A stretch of DNA of 62,244 bases from Erysipelotrichaceae bacterium (GCA_030694975.1 JAUYTU010000014.1:1-62244); one strand, 5' to 3'; shown: positions 18,685 to 28,358, counted from the first letter of the stretch. Translations and numbers: made by a program. The notes: generated by a model not told the origin, from the letters alone.

Positions 18685-20979
18685 TTATTTTCCTTTAAGC
18701 GTTACGACACTCGCACCGCCGCCACCTTCACCCTGGCCACCCAAACGCAACTCCTGCACCGACGAATGATTGTTCAACCGTGCCCAAATCGCCTTACGCA
18801 ACGCACCGGTCCCATGACCATGCACGATACGTACGGACTTCAGATTGCGTAAGACACAGTCATCGATGTACTTCTCCACCACCGGCAACGCTTCTTCCAC
18901 CCGCATACCAATCACATTACACTCCATCGAAACCGGAGCCATCAACCCGGAAACTGCAGAAACATTTCTGACAGCTTTCTTTTTAACCGCCGCAATTTTC
19001 ATGATTTGTTTTTTATTGACCTTAAACGACTTCCCTAAGACTTCAACTGTAAATTGATTGCGCTCGATCGCAGAGACGATGCCTACTTGTGAAGTCGATA
19101 AAATCCGAACGGTGTCATTAACAACAATCGCACCTTCCACTTCCATATCTTCATCCGCATCGACCATCTCCTCAAGCTGTTTTTTGATTTCCAAACGCTG
19201 ATGCGGTTTTTCTTGTTCTTTAAGCTGTTGAAGATACTCCTCCGTTTTGATCAAAGCTTCTTCAACCAGCAAATTAGCCTCAATTCTGGCATTTTCAAAA
19301 AGTTCTTGCTTACTTCGCTCAAAATCCAAAAGCTGTTTGCTTAACTCCGTTTCTCGATTTTTCGCATCTTCAAGTTGCTTACTCAGATTTTCCTCAATTT
19401 TCCGATTCTCATCCAACTGATTCTCCAGCTTTTCCAAAATCTTACTTACTTCTGATTTGCCCTCTTCCTTTAACTGACGTGCCATCGCAACGATCTGCTC
19501 ATCCAGTTCAAAACGTAAGGCAATATCCAGTGCATAGGACTGACCGGCCAACCCTTCAATGTATTTATAGGTCGGACGTAACTGTTCAAGATCAAACTGT
19601 ACGGAGGCTAACAGAATTTCACTGTGCTGTGCACCATAGCTTTTCAAGCGGTTGTAATGGGTCGTCGCAATAACGGACGCTTCTTTGATGCGCAGATATT
19701 CCAAAATAGCAATCGCCAGACTCTCGCCTTCATTCGGATCGGTACCACCACCCAGTTCATCAAGCAAAATCAGCGAATCCTTGGTACAGTGACGGGTGAT
19801 CCGGGCGATACGTGCCAAATGAGAGGAAAAAGTAGATAAAGACTGAGCAATCGACTGCTCATCGCCGATATCCACATAGATTTCATCAAACAACGGGATT
19901 TTCGCATTTTCACAAGGCAAAGGAATCCCACAGTAAAACATCAGGGTAAAAAGACCGATGACCTTCAACGATACAGTTTTCCCTCCGGTATTGGGCCCGG
20001 TAATGAGTAACATGCGATACGGATGTTGAAGACGATAAGAGTTTGAGATGACTTCTTTTTGATTAATCAGCGGATGTCGACCTCGCTCGATGACCAAGCC
20101 TTCATCACTCAGAAGACCAACCGTTGCATCAAAGTTCTTTCCCCATTGTGCCTTCGCAAATAACGCATCCAACTCTCCCAACGTCTCGACGTTGGCAATA
20201 TACTGCTCGGACACCGTCGATATCGCAGCACTGATTTCCCAACAGATGCGCTCAATCTCATCTTCTTCTCTAGAAATAAGTGTTTGTTTTTCATTATTGA
20301 GCGTCAAAAGGAATTCCGGTTCAACATAGGCCGTCTGACCCGACGCCGATTCGCCGTGAATAACACCTTTAAAATGATACTTATCCGAAATGCGTACCGG
20401 AACGACCAAACGGTCATGACGATAGGTCGCCAACTGATCGGTCAGACGATCCGCATTCGTTGATATAAACTTTTGAATCTGACGGCTGATTTCCGCATCC
20501 ATTTTACGGAGTTTGTCACGGATTTCCTTAAGTAAAGGTGAAGCTGTGTCCAACACTTCGTAATTTGGCGAAAAGCAGGCATCGATCTTCCTACTTAGCG
20601 GCAAACTCACCTGTAAACTGTCTACCAGATCAAACACAAAAGGAACACTCAGTTCGGTTTTGCGTAAGGCAATTTTCATATTCTCGCAGCCGTGTCCGTG
20701 ACGGGAAACCCAGACAGCTTCCTCAATTGATAGCAATCCGCCTTTTTTCGCTTTAATCAATGAATCACGGATATCTTTAATGCCGCTAAAAGGCAATCCG
20801 CCAAAGCGCACCGTTAAAAGCAACGCATCGCGCATGCGATCGTTGTTGCGTTGAATCAACAGTCGTCGACTTTGAGGTTTTTGGCGAAGCACGATTTCTT
20901 TTCCCAAGGAAAAAGCGGTGTGCTTACAGATCTGATCCAGGATCAAATCAAGTTCCAGTACTTGTACATTTTCATTCAT
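18685..20979 (-). CDS. mutS2: Endonuclease MutS2
   Basis: A MutS-like ATPase with an Smr nuclease domain. Known roles are suppression of recombination and, in Bacillus, rescue of collided ribosomes. The 764-residue protein has the clamp/lever region, the ATPase core with Walker A GPNTGGKT, Walker B LILLDELGGGTDP, a long Glu/Lys coiled coil (about 505-600) and a C-terminal Smr domain with VHGHGTGALR. The usual LDLxG start of the Smr domain reads NVIGMRVEEA here, a variant that could affect nuclease activity. GGAGGG sits unusually far (14 bases) before the ATG, inside the end of cvpA. The polX and zapA genes of the Bacillus cluster are absent. Confidence 0.95.
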   Translation of the reverse strand: MNENVQVLELDLILDQICKHTAFSLGKEIVLRQKPQSRRLLIQRNNDRMRDALLLTVRFGGLPFSGIKDIRDSLIKAKKGGLLSIEEAVWVSRHGHGCENMKIALRKTELSVPFVFDLVDSLQVSLPLSRKIDACFSPNYEVLDTASPLLKEIRDKLRKMDAEISRQIQKFISTNADRLTDQLATYRHDRLVVPVRISDKYHFKGVIHGESASGQTAYVEPEFLLTLNNEKQTLISREEDEIERICWEISAAISTVSEQYIANVETLGELDALFAKAQWGKNFDATVGLLSDEGLVIERGRHPLINQKEVISNSYRLQHPYRMLLITGPNTGGKTVSLKVIGLFTLMFYCGIPLPCENAKIPLFDEIYVDIGDEQSIAQSLSTFSSHLARIARITRHCTKDSLILLDELGGGTDPNEGESLAIAILEYLRIKEASVIATTHYNRLKSYGAQHSEILLASVQFDLEQLRPTYKYIEGLAGQSYALDIALRFELDEQIVAMARQLKEEGKSEVSKILEKLENQLDENRKIEENLSKQLEDAKNRETELSKQLLDFERSKQELFENARIEANLLVEEALIKTEEYLQQLKEQEKPHQRLEIKKQLEEMVDADEDMEVEGAIVVNDTVRILSTSQVGIVSAIERNQFTVEVLGKSFKVNKKQIMKIAAVKKKAVRNVSAVSGLMAPVSMECNVIGMRVEEALPVVEKYIDDCVLRNLKSVRIVHGHGTGALRKAIWARLNNHSSVQELRLGGQGEGGGGASVVTLKGK

Positions 20980-20983
20980 ATCG

Positions 20984-21652
20984 TTAATTTAAACCCTCCA
21001 AAAATTGGATGATATCCGTTTCACTGATCCCCTGACTTAACAACCAGTCACGAATCGAAGCACTGTCAGCGCCTGTTAGTGTCTCCCCAGATATCATCTT
21101 CTGTATCGCCGCGTTCTCTTCAAAGCGATCACTGGCATAATCAAAGAAGACGGATGAATACTGTTTAACAACCGACAATCCCGATTCTTCAACGACGGTC
21201 TGACCATTGGTAATCAGTGGCGTCGATAATAAGAGAATCAGAATCAAAACGGTGATATAACATCCAAGCAAAGCAAACACAGCCCCGAAAAAGCTGTTAA
21301 TGGTCTTAAGACCCGGAATTTTACCGATGGCTTTGATTAATGGACGTCCCAACATGATCAGTAAGGATATTGCGATAAACAGAATCACAAACCATAATGC
21401 TGAGTTGATTCGGATTTGAATTATCTCTTCGATGGCCGTCTGATTAAACGCACCCACATCGGGTTTGAATATCGTAAAAACCTTGGCAAAAGGCTCGCTC
21501 AGTATCCAAGAAAACAAAACCGCCGCAAACAGTGCGAGCAGGTTGTAAAGTTGGAGCAGAAAACCGCGTTTATACCCAATCCAAAGTGAAAGGACCAACC
21601 AAATGATCAAAACCGGTGTTACCCAAACGATCCAAGTTGTCGGAAATGTCAT
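20984..21652 (-). CDS. CvpA family membrane protein
   Basis: A 222-residue protein with four N-terminal membrane helices and a cytoplasmic C-terminal tail of about 65 residues. The arrangement and the position directly before mutS2 match the CvpA/YshB family, named for colicin V production in E. coli but of unclear general function. The ATG at 21652 is preferred because AGAGG/TGAGGTG lies six bases upstream; earlier GTG and ATG codons overlap this ribosome site. Confidence 0.85.
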   Translation of the reverse strand: MTFPTTWIVWVTPVLIIWLVLSLWIGYKRGFLLQLYNLLALFAAVLFSWILSEPFAKVFTIFKPDVGAFNQTAIEEIIQIRINSALWFVILFIAISLLIMLGRPLIKAIGKIPGLKTINSFFGAVFALLGCYITVLILILLLSTPLITNGQTVVEESGLSVVKQYSSVFFDYASDRFEENAAIQKMISGETLTGADSASIRDWLLSQGISETDIIQFLEGLN

Positions 21653-21674
21653 AATCATCACCTCATTCCCCTTT

Positions 21675-21703
21675 ATGATAAAGCAAATACGTCAATGTTG
21701 CAA
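21675..21703 (-). promoter_or_regulatory. Promoter of the cvpA-mutS2-uvrC-murI-yfcE operon
   Basis: TTGCAA (21698-21703), 17-base spacer, TATCAT (21675-21680). It lies in the short divergent region shared with rnhC. Confidence 0.6.
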
Positions 21704-21733
21704 TTGTGTGCTAAAATGTACACGGGTGAACCT

Positions 21734-22588
21734 ATGAAAACGATATCTATTTCCGCAAATGCCGATCAAATCAAGAAAATCAAAGAGTTTTATAACGATG
21801 AAATCACTGAAAAGAAAATCCCTTATGCGGATTGCTTTATTGCGACCGAGGATTGTTCAATCACTGTCTATCTTTCCCGTAAAGTCGTCATTCAAGGAGC
21901 GATGGCACAACACCATGCCGAAATCATCCAGTCGTTCAACGGTTTCTTTGAACATGCCGGCAGTGATGAAGTCGGAACCGGTGATTACTTCGGTCCGGTA
22001 TGTGTTTGTGCGGTTTACATCGATCAAGAACATTTGGATTATGTAAATGCATTAAGTCCTTCGGATACCAAAGGGATGGACGATGCTCAAATCATCATCA
22101 TTGCCAAAGCGCTGATGGAAAAACTGCCCTACAGTTTACTTATTCTACCGAATGACAAGTACAACGTATGGCATAAAAAATATAATCTGAACGCCATTAA
22201 ATCCCTCTTGCATAATCAGTGTTATTTACACCTGCAAAAGAAAGTAAAAAAGCCCTTTACAGGCATCATCGATCAATTCACTCCTGAAGACAGTTATTAT
22301 CGCTATCTGAAGGATGAAAAACATATCTTCAGAAGTCTGCGGTTTGAAACCAAAGCGGAAAATAAATATCTGGCGGTGGCTTGCGGAGCAATCATTGCGC
22401 GTCACGCCTTTCTGGAAGCACTCAACCAGTTGGAAGCTTATGTGGGAATGCCCTTGCCCAAAGGTGCAAGCGCGAAGGTCGATCAGGCCGCCGCAAATAT
22501 CCTTGAAAAGCACGGAATGGACATGTTAAGTAAGGTAGCGAAGTTACATTTCAAAAATACAGATAAAGCAAAAGAAATCCTCGGTTGA
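21734..22588 (+). CDS. rnhC: Ribonuclease HIII
   Basis: Removes RNA from RNA/DNA hybrids and R-loops. The 284-residue protein has the N-terminal TBP-like substrate-binding domain (about 1-80) typical of RNase HIII, then the catalytic domain with GSDEVGTGDYFGP carrying the first acidic residues, SDTKGMDD and GIIDQFTPE. The ATG at 21734 follows GGGTGAACCT. Earlier in-frame ATGs lack a good ribosome site. It is divergent from the cvpA operon, as in B. subtilis. Confidence 0.95.
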   Translation: MKTISISANADQIKKIKEFYNDEITEKKIPYADCFIATEDCSITVYLSRKVVIQGAMAQHHAEIIQSFNGFFEHAGSDEVGTGDYFGPVCVCAVYIDQEHLDYVNALSPSDTKGMDDAQIIIIAKALMEKLPYSLLILPNDKYNVWHKKYNLNAIKSLLHNQCYLHLQKKVKKPFTGIIDQFTPEDSYYRYLKDEKHIFRSLRFETKAENKYLAVACGAIIARHAFLEALNQLEAYVGMPLPKGASAKVDQAAANILEKHGMDMLSKVAKLHFKNTDKAKEILG

Positions 22589-22600
22589 GGATTTCTTTAT
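22571..22600. terminator. Bidirectional terminator between rnhC and flavoprotein gene
   Basis: Twelve-base perfect arms (22571-22582 and 22587-22598) with loop GGTT. It overlaps the rnhC stop and the stop of the convergent flavoprotein gene. Confidence 0.8.
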
Positions 22601-23964
22601 TTCGATGCATTTCGTCCGGCGATCCGCCCCATCACCAGACACTCCGTGATCGCACAACTACCCAATCGTGATGCGCCATGAATGCCCCCCGTGACTTCCC
22701 CGGCCGCAAGCAGTTTGCCGATTGGCAAATGCTGATGGTTTAATACTCGAGCGGAAGTGTCGATTTTCAATCCGCCTAAGGTGGTATGAACTTTCGGCCA
22801 CATGCGCATGATATAAAACGGTGGACGAAGAATAGGTTTCATATCCCCTGTTATCATCTTATTAAAATCTGAATCTTCCCCGATGTTCAAAAATTCGTTG
22901 TATCTCCTTATTTCTTCCATAAAGACTGTCTCGTCTAATTTGAATTCATCCGAAATCTGTTTGAGAGAATCAAACTTTCGAACGACATTTCGTTCAATAG
23001 CTCTATTCAAATCCCAACCGCCGGTATCCATCCCCTGCTGATCCGCCAGTCCGAGAACCCATTGATTCTGCTTAAACATTTCATCACTGATCACTTTTCG
23101 GTCAGCGAGTTCATTAACAAAGCGGCGAGAACTTGCACGACTTATTAAAATTCCATAAGGAAATACCACATAATCCCCAAACAACGGACCCAACCCAAAC
23201 CCTTTTTCATCCATCGAAGACCAAGGTCCGCACTGAATACAATCCAAATCAACGGTTTGTGCACCGATACGCATACATTCTTGAAGTAACGAAGCATTCG
23301 CCGATGTTTTGTTGGTTGTACCTACCGACTCATCCAAGCGACTATCTAATTGTCTTCTAAATTCAACATCCGCCCCAAAACCACCGGAGGCAACGATTAA
23401 CGCTTTTTCAACAGAAATCTCTTCCTCGATATTATTGATACTAACTGTAACACCGCTTACACCCTGCTTATTCAGATGAATCTGTTTCACTTCGCAATTC
23501 TTCACGATTGGAATATTTAACTCTTCACACTTTCTCATCATCTTCAACAATAAATCAATCCCTTTGACAGAAACAGGTGTGTGACACCTGGGTACAGAGT
23601 GTCCTCCGAATATTTCAACTCGTGGACGATATTGCATATCAAACAGATCTTTGGTCCACTCATAAGCATCCTTGGAGTTGACACAAACGACTGAAACGAG
23701 TTGAAGATCACTTCGATAGAGTGCGGCTTTGCGCATATCCGCAACCATTAACTCCACTGAATCCTCGATTCCTTGTTCATTCTGCTCCCATGTACCGACC
23801 GCCGCAATCCCACCGTCACTGATAATCGAATTACCACCGGGAGCCGCCATTTTTTCAATGACTAAAACACTGGCTCCGGCAAGTCTGGCTTCAATCGCAG
23901 CGCTTAATCCGGCATACCCGGATCCAACGACAAGTACTTCTGTTTTGCTCGGGATAACGTGCAT
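22597..23964 (-). CDS. FAD-dependent fumarate-reductase-like flavoprotein
   Basis: A 455-residue soluble flavoprotein of the succinate dehydrogenase/fumarate reductase/KstD superfamily. The FAD site is the N-terminal VVGSGYAGLSAAIEA, with a Glu in VLVIEK. The capping and active-site part includes SRRFVNE, HTTLGGLKID and HGASRLGS, which correspond to the catalytic Arg/His positions of soluble fumarate reductases. There is no signal peptide, heme domain or FMN-binding domain, so the electron donor must come from elsewhere. The substrate (fumarate, urocanate, an enone or similar) cannot be assigned. A good AGGGAGATATC precedes the ATG. Confidence 0.85.
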   Translation of the reverse strand: MHVIPSKTEVLVVGSGYAGLSAAIEARLAGASVLVIEKMAAPGGNSIISDGGIAAVGTWEQNEQGIEDSVELMVADMRKAALYRSDLQLVSVVCVNSKDAYEWTKDLFDMQYRPRVEIFGGHSVPRCHTPVSVKGIDLLLKMMRKCEELNIPIVKNCEVKQIHLNKQGVSGVTVSINNIEEEISVEKALIVASGGFGADVEFRRQLDSRLDESVGTTNKTSANASLLQECMRIGAQTVDLDCIQCGPWSSMDEKGFGLGPLFGDYVVFPYGILISRASSRRFVNELADRKVISDEMFKQNQWVLGLADQQGMDTGGWDLNRAIERNVVRKFDSLKQISDEFKLDETVFMEEIRRYNEFLNIGEDSDFNKMITGDMKPILRPPFYIMRMWPKVHTTLGGLKIDTSARVLNHQHLPIGKLLAAGEVTGGIHGASRLGSCAITECLVMGRIAGRNASK

Positions 23965-24018
23965 GATATCTCCCTTTATTTTGATGGCGAAGCGTCAAAC
24001 TATCCGTTCGTTTTTATG

Positions 24019-24495
24019 TTAATCAACTTCGACCGATATGCGAATTCGCTTTTGCAACTGAACCATCCCTACCCCCGCCGCACTCAACATGCGCTTGGAA
24101 GCAATGACCGCATCACTATCCGCATACTTATCATCCTCATACACCAGCTTCTTAATTCCGCTTTGAATGATTGCTTTGGCACATTCGTTGCAAGGAAATA
24201 AACTGACATAAATCGTACAACCCTCGAGTTTACTGATTGCATTCAAAATGGCATTCAGCTCCGCATGAACGACATACGCATATTTCGAGTTTTTATAGTC
24301 ATCGCTTTTTTCCCACGGAAATTCATCGTCATTTAAACCGGTCGGAAAACCATTATAACCGATTCCCACGACTTTTTTGTGTTGATCGACAATTGCCGCC
24401 CCTACCTGTGTTGAAGGATCCTTCGATCGCAATGCCGACAGATGGGCCAATCCCATAAAATACTCATCCCAGGATAATACGTTCTGTCTTTTCAT
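24019..24495 (-). CDS. dCMP deaminase (ComEB type)
   Basis: Converts dCMP to dUMP for thymidylate synthesis. The 158-residue cytidine-deaminase fold carries the zinc-binding VVHAELNAIL (His and catalytic Glu) and PCNECAKAI (two Cys) motifs. The start at 24495 is set by GAGAGGT six bases upstream. It begins four bases after the rhomboid stop and so belongs to the lspA-rluD-rhomboid operon. It would work together with the dUTPase at 28359. Confidence 0.92.
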   Translation of the reverse strand: MKRQNVLSWDEYFMGLAHLSALRSKDPSTQVGAAIVDQHKKVVGIGYNGFPTGLNDDEFPWEKSDDYKNSKYAYVVHAELNAILNAISKLEGCTIYVSLFPCNECAKAIIQSGIKKLVYEDDKYADSDAVIASKRMLSAAGVGMVQLQKRIRISVEVD

Positions 24496-24499
24496 AGGT

Positions 24500-25741
24500 T
24501 TACCTCTCAAAGTAAAACTTAACCAGTCGTTCTTCCATATAATCCGCATAAAAGCCCAATCCTAAATCATCCGCAATTTCCAACACCTTCTGATCGGTTG
24601 CACCGTAAAGCGGCGAGAAATTGGTATTATTAATTCCCAGATAGCCCAAAGCAAGCAACAATGCAATTGTGGCTACGATCGTGTTTTTACGCAACATCGA
24701 CCAAGCATCACTGCGCGAAAAGATTACACCCAACAATATACCACCGACAAAACCACCCAAATGCCCCATCAGCGAAATGCCCGGCATCAAGCTGATGATG
24801 ATATTGACCGTCAATATCCGAATAAACTGCGATCGGACATTGGGTTGTTTGATCAATCCTGTTTCAAAAGTATTAACAAACAACGCCCCCATTAAGCCAT
24901 ACAAACCACCCGACATCCCCACGGTCAGACTATTACCTTCACCGACAAAAACAAACAGACTGCCAATGATGATTGAAACGACCAAAATTGTCGTAAAGCG
25001 AAGTTTTCCATAAATCTTCTCAGTGATGGTCCCCAAGTTCATTAGGGCCATCGTATTAATAAGTAAATGGAAAATACTGATGTGGACAAAGCCCACCGTT
25101 AAAAAGCGCCACACTTCAAATCCGGCAACCACAAAGGTTTTATAGTATGCGCCTAAAAGTATCGAAGCCGCATATACATCTGTGTAAACATATCCTAAAA
25201 CCTGTATCAACAGAAAGTTCGCAAAGGCCAAGGCCGCAAACACGACCGAAACGATGGGTAAAGCCTTGAAATCAAATTTCCTGCGAACGGGTTTTTTATT
25301 CAGATGAGCATCATTGATCTCTTTGATCAACTCCTGATAATCTTTCTTCGGATCTTCAATCGGAACAATTGCATCTTTAATGTCGGTAAAATCAGCCATC
25401 GGCTGATTGGACGTACTGACCGTCGTCGGACTGACGGAAATCACGATGATATCATCATCGGGCTCGATGACTGGCTCGTCGATGGCATGAATATCTAATA
25501 GTTTCATAGATCCTTCGATCGTTCCTAAAATTGTTTTAAACATATTCAAAATACGCTCCTTATCAAAAAACGTCGAACCCAACGAATTGGTTGACAAGCG
25601 AATCACCGGATACGTTTGGTGATTGGGATTAGACAACCATATTTCATCCTTGCTTTTTTGCGTCGGCACAAAACGGTATTCATGTTTTAACACGAAATAA
25701 TGCGCCAGCTGTAATAAAATCGCATCATTCTTTTCACTCAA
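24500..25741 (-). CDS. Rhomboid-family intramembrane serine protease
   Basis: A 413-residue protein. About 165 N-terminal residues form a soluble domain I do not recognise, followed by seven membrane helices. The protease core shows HLLINTMAL, the catalytic serine in VGMSGGLYGLMGA and the catalytic histidine in MGHLGGFVGG, as in active rhomboids. The likely start is TTG at 25741, preceded by AGAGGTG, one base after the rluD stop; an ATG 60 bases upstream would overlap rluD and lacks a ribosome site. Substrates are unknown. Confidence 0.88.
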   Translation of the reverse strand: MSEKNDAILLQLAHYFVLKHEYRFVPTQKSKDEIWLSNPNHQTYPVIRLSTNSLGSTFFDKERILNMFKTILGTIEGSMKLLDIHAIDEPVIEPDDDIIVISVSPTTVSTSNQPMADFTDIKDAIVPIEDPKKDYQELIKEINDAHLNKKPVRRKFDFKALPIVSVVFAALAFANFLLIQVLGYVYTDVYAASILLGAYYKTFVVAGFEVWRFLTVGFVHISIFHLLINTMALMNLGTITEKIYGKLRFTTILVVSIIIGSLFVFVGEGNSLTVGMSGGLYGLMGALFVNTFETGLIKQPNVRSQFIRILTVNIIISLMPGISLMGHLGGFVGGILLGVIFSRSDAWSMLRKNTIVATIALLLALGYLGINNTNFSPLYGATDQKVLEIADDLGLGFYADYMEERLVKFYFER

Positions 25742-25742
25742 C

Positions 25743-26657
25743 TTAATCACCTCTTTTTTGTAACTCCGCCAATGTGGACTTGAATATCTCAGGTGCCTCA
25801 CAGGTAAAAGTCATGGTTTCATTGGTTCTTGGATGAACCAACGTCAGTTTATAAGCATGCAACATCTGACCTTGGGTATCCGGTGTATTGCGCAAGGCAT
25901 ACTTCGGATCACCCATCATCGGATGTTTTATGTATTGCATATGTACACGGATTTGATGGGTACGACCCGTCTCCAGTTCAAATTCCACGTAGGTAAAATC
26001 TTTAAATCGCTCCAACACCCGGAAATGGGTAACAGCATTACGACCATTGACATCCGTCACCGTCATCTTCTGACGGTCACGAAGATCACGGCCGATGGGT
26101 GCATCTATGGTAGCTACATCGGGTTCAACGATCCCATGAACAACACCTAAATAACTTCTGTGCATGGTTTTGGTGGATAACTGCAACGACAGCGACTGAT
26201 GAGCAATATCATTTTTAGCCGCAACCAACAGTCCGCTGGTATCCTTATCGATGCGATGAACGATGCCCGGACGCAACGCTCCGTTAATTCCGGAAAGGTC
26301 TTTGCAATGATAAAGCAAGCCTTCCACCAGGGTCGGTTCTTTGGTTCCGGCGCCTGGATGAACGATCATGCCTTTGGGTTTGTTAACGATGATGATATCC
26401 GAATCTTCATAAACGATTTCCAGATGCAAATCCACCGGTTTCAACTCGATGCTTTCTGCTTCCGGTACATCGACAACGATTTCGTCACCGACCTTCACCT
26501 TCGAATTACTTTTTGTCTCCTGATCATTCAGTAAAATATAACCCTGATTAATCAGACCCTGAATGCGCGAACGCGAAAACGGCAGTTTCGCACTCAGATA
26601 TTGATCGATGCGCGTCTTCGCCTCTTCGATTGTAACGATAAATTCAAATTGTTCCAT
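25743..26657 (-). CDS. RluD-family 23S rRNA pseudouridine synthase
   Basis: Isomerises uridines in RNA. The 304-residue protein has an N-terminal S4 RNA-binding domain (about 12-75) and the RluA/RluD catalytic core with HRIDKDTSGLLV, whose Asp is the catalytic residue, plus the LETGRTHQIRVHM motif. The ATG overlaps the lspA stop by one base (TAATG), the same lspA-rluD coupling seen in B. subtilis (lspA-ylyB). The exact target position is not certain. Confidence 0.93.
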   Translation of the reverse strand: MEQFEFIVTIEEAKTRIDQYLSAKLPFSRSRIQGLINQGYILLNDQETKSNSKVKVGDEIVVDVPEAESIELKPVDLHLEIVYEDSDIIIVNKPKGMIVHPGAGTKEPTLVEGLLYHCKDLSGINGALRPGIVHRIDKDTSGLLVAAKNDIAHQSLSLQLSTKTMHRSYLGVVHGIVEPDVATIDAPIGRDLRDRQKMTVTDVNGRNAVTHFRVLERFKDFTYVEFELETGRTHQIRVHMQYIKHPMMGDPKYALRNTPDTQGQMLHAYKLTLVHPRTNETMTFTCEAPEIFKSTLAELQKRGD

Positions 26658-27115
26658 TACTTCCCTCTTCCTTCAAGAATAGTTTCTAAAATCAACAGAC
26701 CAATCGCTACGTTAAGCGAAATGTCCGCTACGTTGAAAATCGGAAAGTCATAACCGATGATAATAAAATCCAAAAAGTCCCGGACGTACTGAAACATCAG
26801 TCGGTCAATAAAGTTTCCGAGTGTTCCGGCGATCAGTAATGCCAACGCGATCCGCTGAAGATTCTCTTTTTTGTCGGTTTTAAACAAAAAATACGTCATC
26901 ACAACTAACGCAATGGTCGAAATAACATAGAAAAACGTCATCTGACCGGAGAGTATACTCCACGCTGCCCCGGTATTACGGACATACGTTAAGGAAAAGA
27001 ATCCTTTGATGATTTCGATGGACTGTCCGAAAGACAACTGCGCTTCAATCGCATATTTCGTAATTTGGTCGAGTGCCACGACCGCTAATATCAGTAAAAA
27101 CTCTCTTTTTCTCAT
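26657..27115 (-). CDS. lspA: Lipoprotein signal peptidase II
   Basis: Cleaves the signal peptide of prolipoproteins after diacylglyceryl transfer. The 152-residue protein has four membrane helices and the conserved NTGAAW, GNFIDR, VRDF (D113) and FNVADI (D131) motifs holding the two catalytic aspartates. The start at 27115 is chosen for homology and a GTGGTGA site; the reading frame extends upstream without a ribosome site. Several substrates are encoded in this window (the PstS, PhnD-like and GlnH-like lipoproteins). Confidence 0.95.
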   Translation of the reverse strand: MRKREFLLILAVVALDQITKYAIEAQLSFGQSIEIIKGFFSLTYVRNTGAAWSILSGQMTFFYVISTIALVVMTYFLFKTDKKENLQRIALALLIAGTLGNFIDRLMFQYVRDFLDFIIIGYDFPIFNVADISLNVAIGLLILETILEGRGK

Positions 27116-27164
27116 AATTTCACCACTTATCTTCACTATTATAGCAGAAAAGGTCAAACTTGGC

Positions 27165-27189
27165 ATAGAAAAGGAACCCGAAGGTTCCT
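27165..27189 (-). terminator. Terminator of the M42 peptidase gene
   Basis: Arms AGGAACC (27172-27178) and GGTTCCT (27183-27189), loop CGAA, then TTTTC on the minus strand. Confidence 0.7.
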
Positions 27190-27194
27190 GTGAA

Positions 27195-28301
27195 TCAACG
27201 ATTGAATACGCGAATCTTCTCAACTGTCTCCCAAGTCAGTGACGCCACAAATTCTGTTAACAAAGTGATGGTATCTGCCACATCCTTGCGATGAATCAAA
27301 GCATAATGCGAATGAATGTAACGGCTGGGAATCGATAACGTGACCGCAATGACACCGTCAAACGACTTATGTATCTCCCCCGAATCCGTCCCGCCGGCCG
27401 CCAACAATTCAAACTGCACCGGTAAGTTCAATCCTTTTGCCATCTCTTCCAAATGTCCCAACAAACCGCGATGACCCAAATGGGAGGAATCCGCAAGTTC
27501 CATCGTGACCCCAAAGCCCATCTTGATGCGATTGTCATCGCCTGGAGTATCCGTTGCGATGGTAACATCCAACGACACAGCGACATCCGGCTTCACCAGG
27601 TAGGCGGCAGTCTTTGCTCCGCGTAAACCGACCTCTTCCTGAACGGTACCCACAGCCACGACATCCGCCGTGTGCTGGCGATCTTTTAAATTTAACAACA
27701 CTTGCGTTGCAATGATGGCACCGATTCGATCATCCCAAGCTTTGGCAGCCAAGAAATTCGGATTACCCATCACCATAAAATCAGACTTCGGCGTAATCAT
27801 ATCACCGATATTGACACCCAAAAGTTCAACTTCACCTTTGTTTTTAACACCCAAATCCACAAACAAGTCCTTGATTTCCATAACTTTGCTACGTACATCT
27901 GCCGGCATGCCATGAGGTGCTTTTGAACCAATCAAGCCTGTCAGTTTATCACCTTTTTTGGTTGTGATGGTAACCGGATGCGAAGGCAATACATGTCCCC
28001 ACCAACCGCCAATCGGATGTAAACGGATAAATCCGTTGTCATCAATGCTCTTAACCAAAAAGCCGATTTCATCAATATGTCCGGCCAACATGATTTTAGG
28101 TCCATTACCGGACCCTTTTTTTGAAATTGCGATAGAGCCGAGATTGTCATAAACAACTTCATCAGCAACCCCTTCCGTCCAACGTTTCATGACTCGGGAA
28201 GCTTCTTTTTCATTGCCCGAAATCCCATCCGCCTGCGTAAAATCACGCATTAAATCAAGATTCAAACCTTCGACTAAATTCTCCACTTTTTTATCGTCCA
28301 T
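27195..28301 (-). CDS. M42 family metallo-aminopeptidase
   Basis: A cytosolic dinuclear zinc aminopeptidase, 368 residues, of the glutamyl/PepA/FrvX group. Metal and catalytic motifs: AGHIDEIGF (His, Asp), AKAWDDRIG (bridging Asp), QEEVGLRGA (catalytic and ligand Glu), SLDVTIATDTPG (Asp) and GGTDSG, with a final His in HSHYALIHRKD. The ATG at 28301 follows TTGGAGG; earlier in-frame codons lie inside the promoter. Substrate preference is not determined. Confidence 0.93.
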   Translation of the reverse strand: MDDKKVENLVEGLNLDLMRDFTQADGISGNEKEASRVMKRWTEGVADEVVYDNLGSIAISKKGSGNGPKIMLAGHIDEIGFLVKSIDDNGFIRLHPIGGWWGHVLPSHPVTITTKKGDKLTGLIGSKAPHGMPADVRSKVMEIKDLFVDLGVKNKGEVELLGVNIGDMITPKSDFMVMGNPNFLAAKAWDDRIGAIIATQVLLNLKDRQHTADVVAVGTVQEEVGLRGAKTAAYLVKPDVAVSLDVTIATDTPGDDNRIKMGFGVTMELADSSHLGHRGLLGHLEEMAKGLNLPVQFELLAAGGTDSGEIHKSFDGVIAVTLSIPSRYIHSHYALIHRKDVADTITLLTEFVASLTWETVEKIRVFNR

Positions 28302-28320
28302 AATTTCCTCCAATGTTTCC

Positions 28321-28349
28321 ATTATATGCAAAAGCCGTTGCGTGCGCAA
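28321..28349 (-). promoter_or_regulatory. Promoter of M42 peptidase gene
   Basis: TTGCGC (28344-28349), 17-base spacer, TATAAT (28321-28326). The -35 lies in the right arm of a hairpin with 6-bp arms (28336-28341, 28346-28351) that may be a weak terminator for the dUTPase gene. Confidence 0.65.
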
Positions 28350-28358
28350 CGAATAAAT

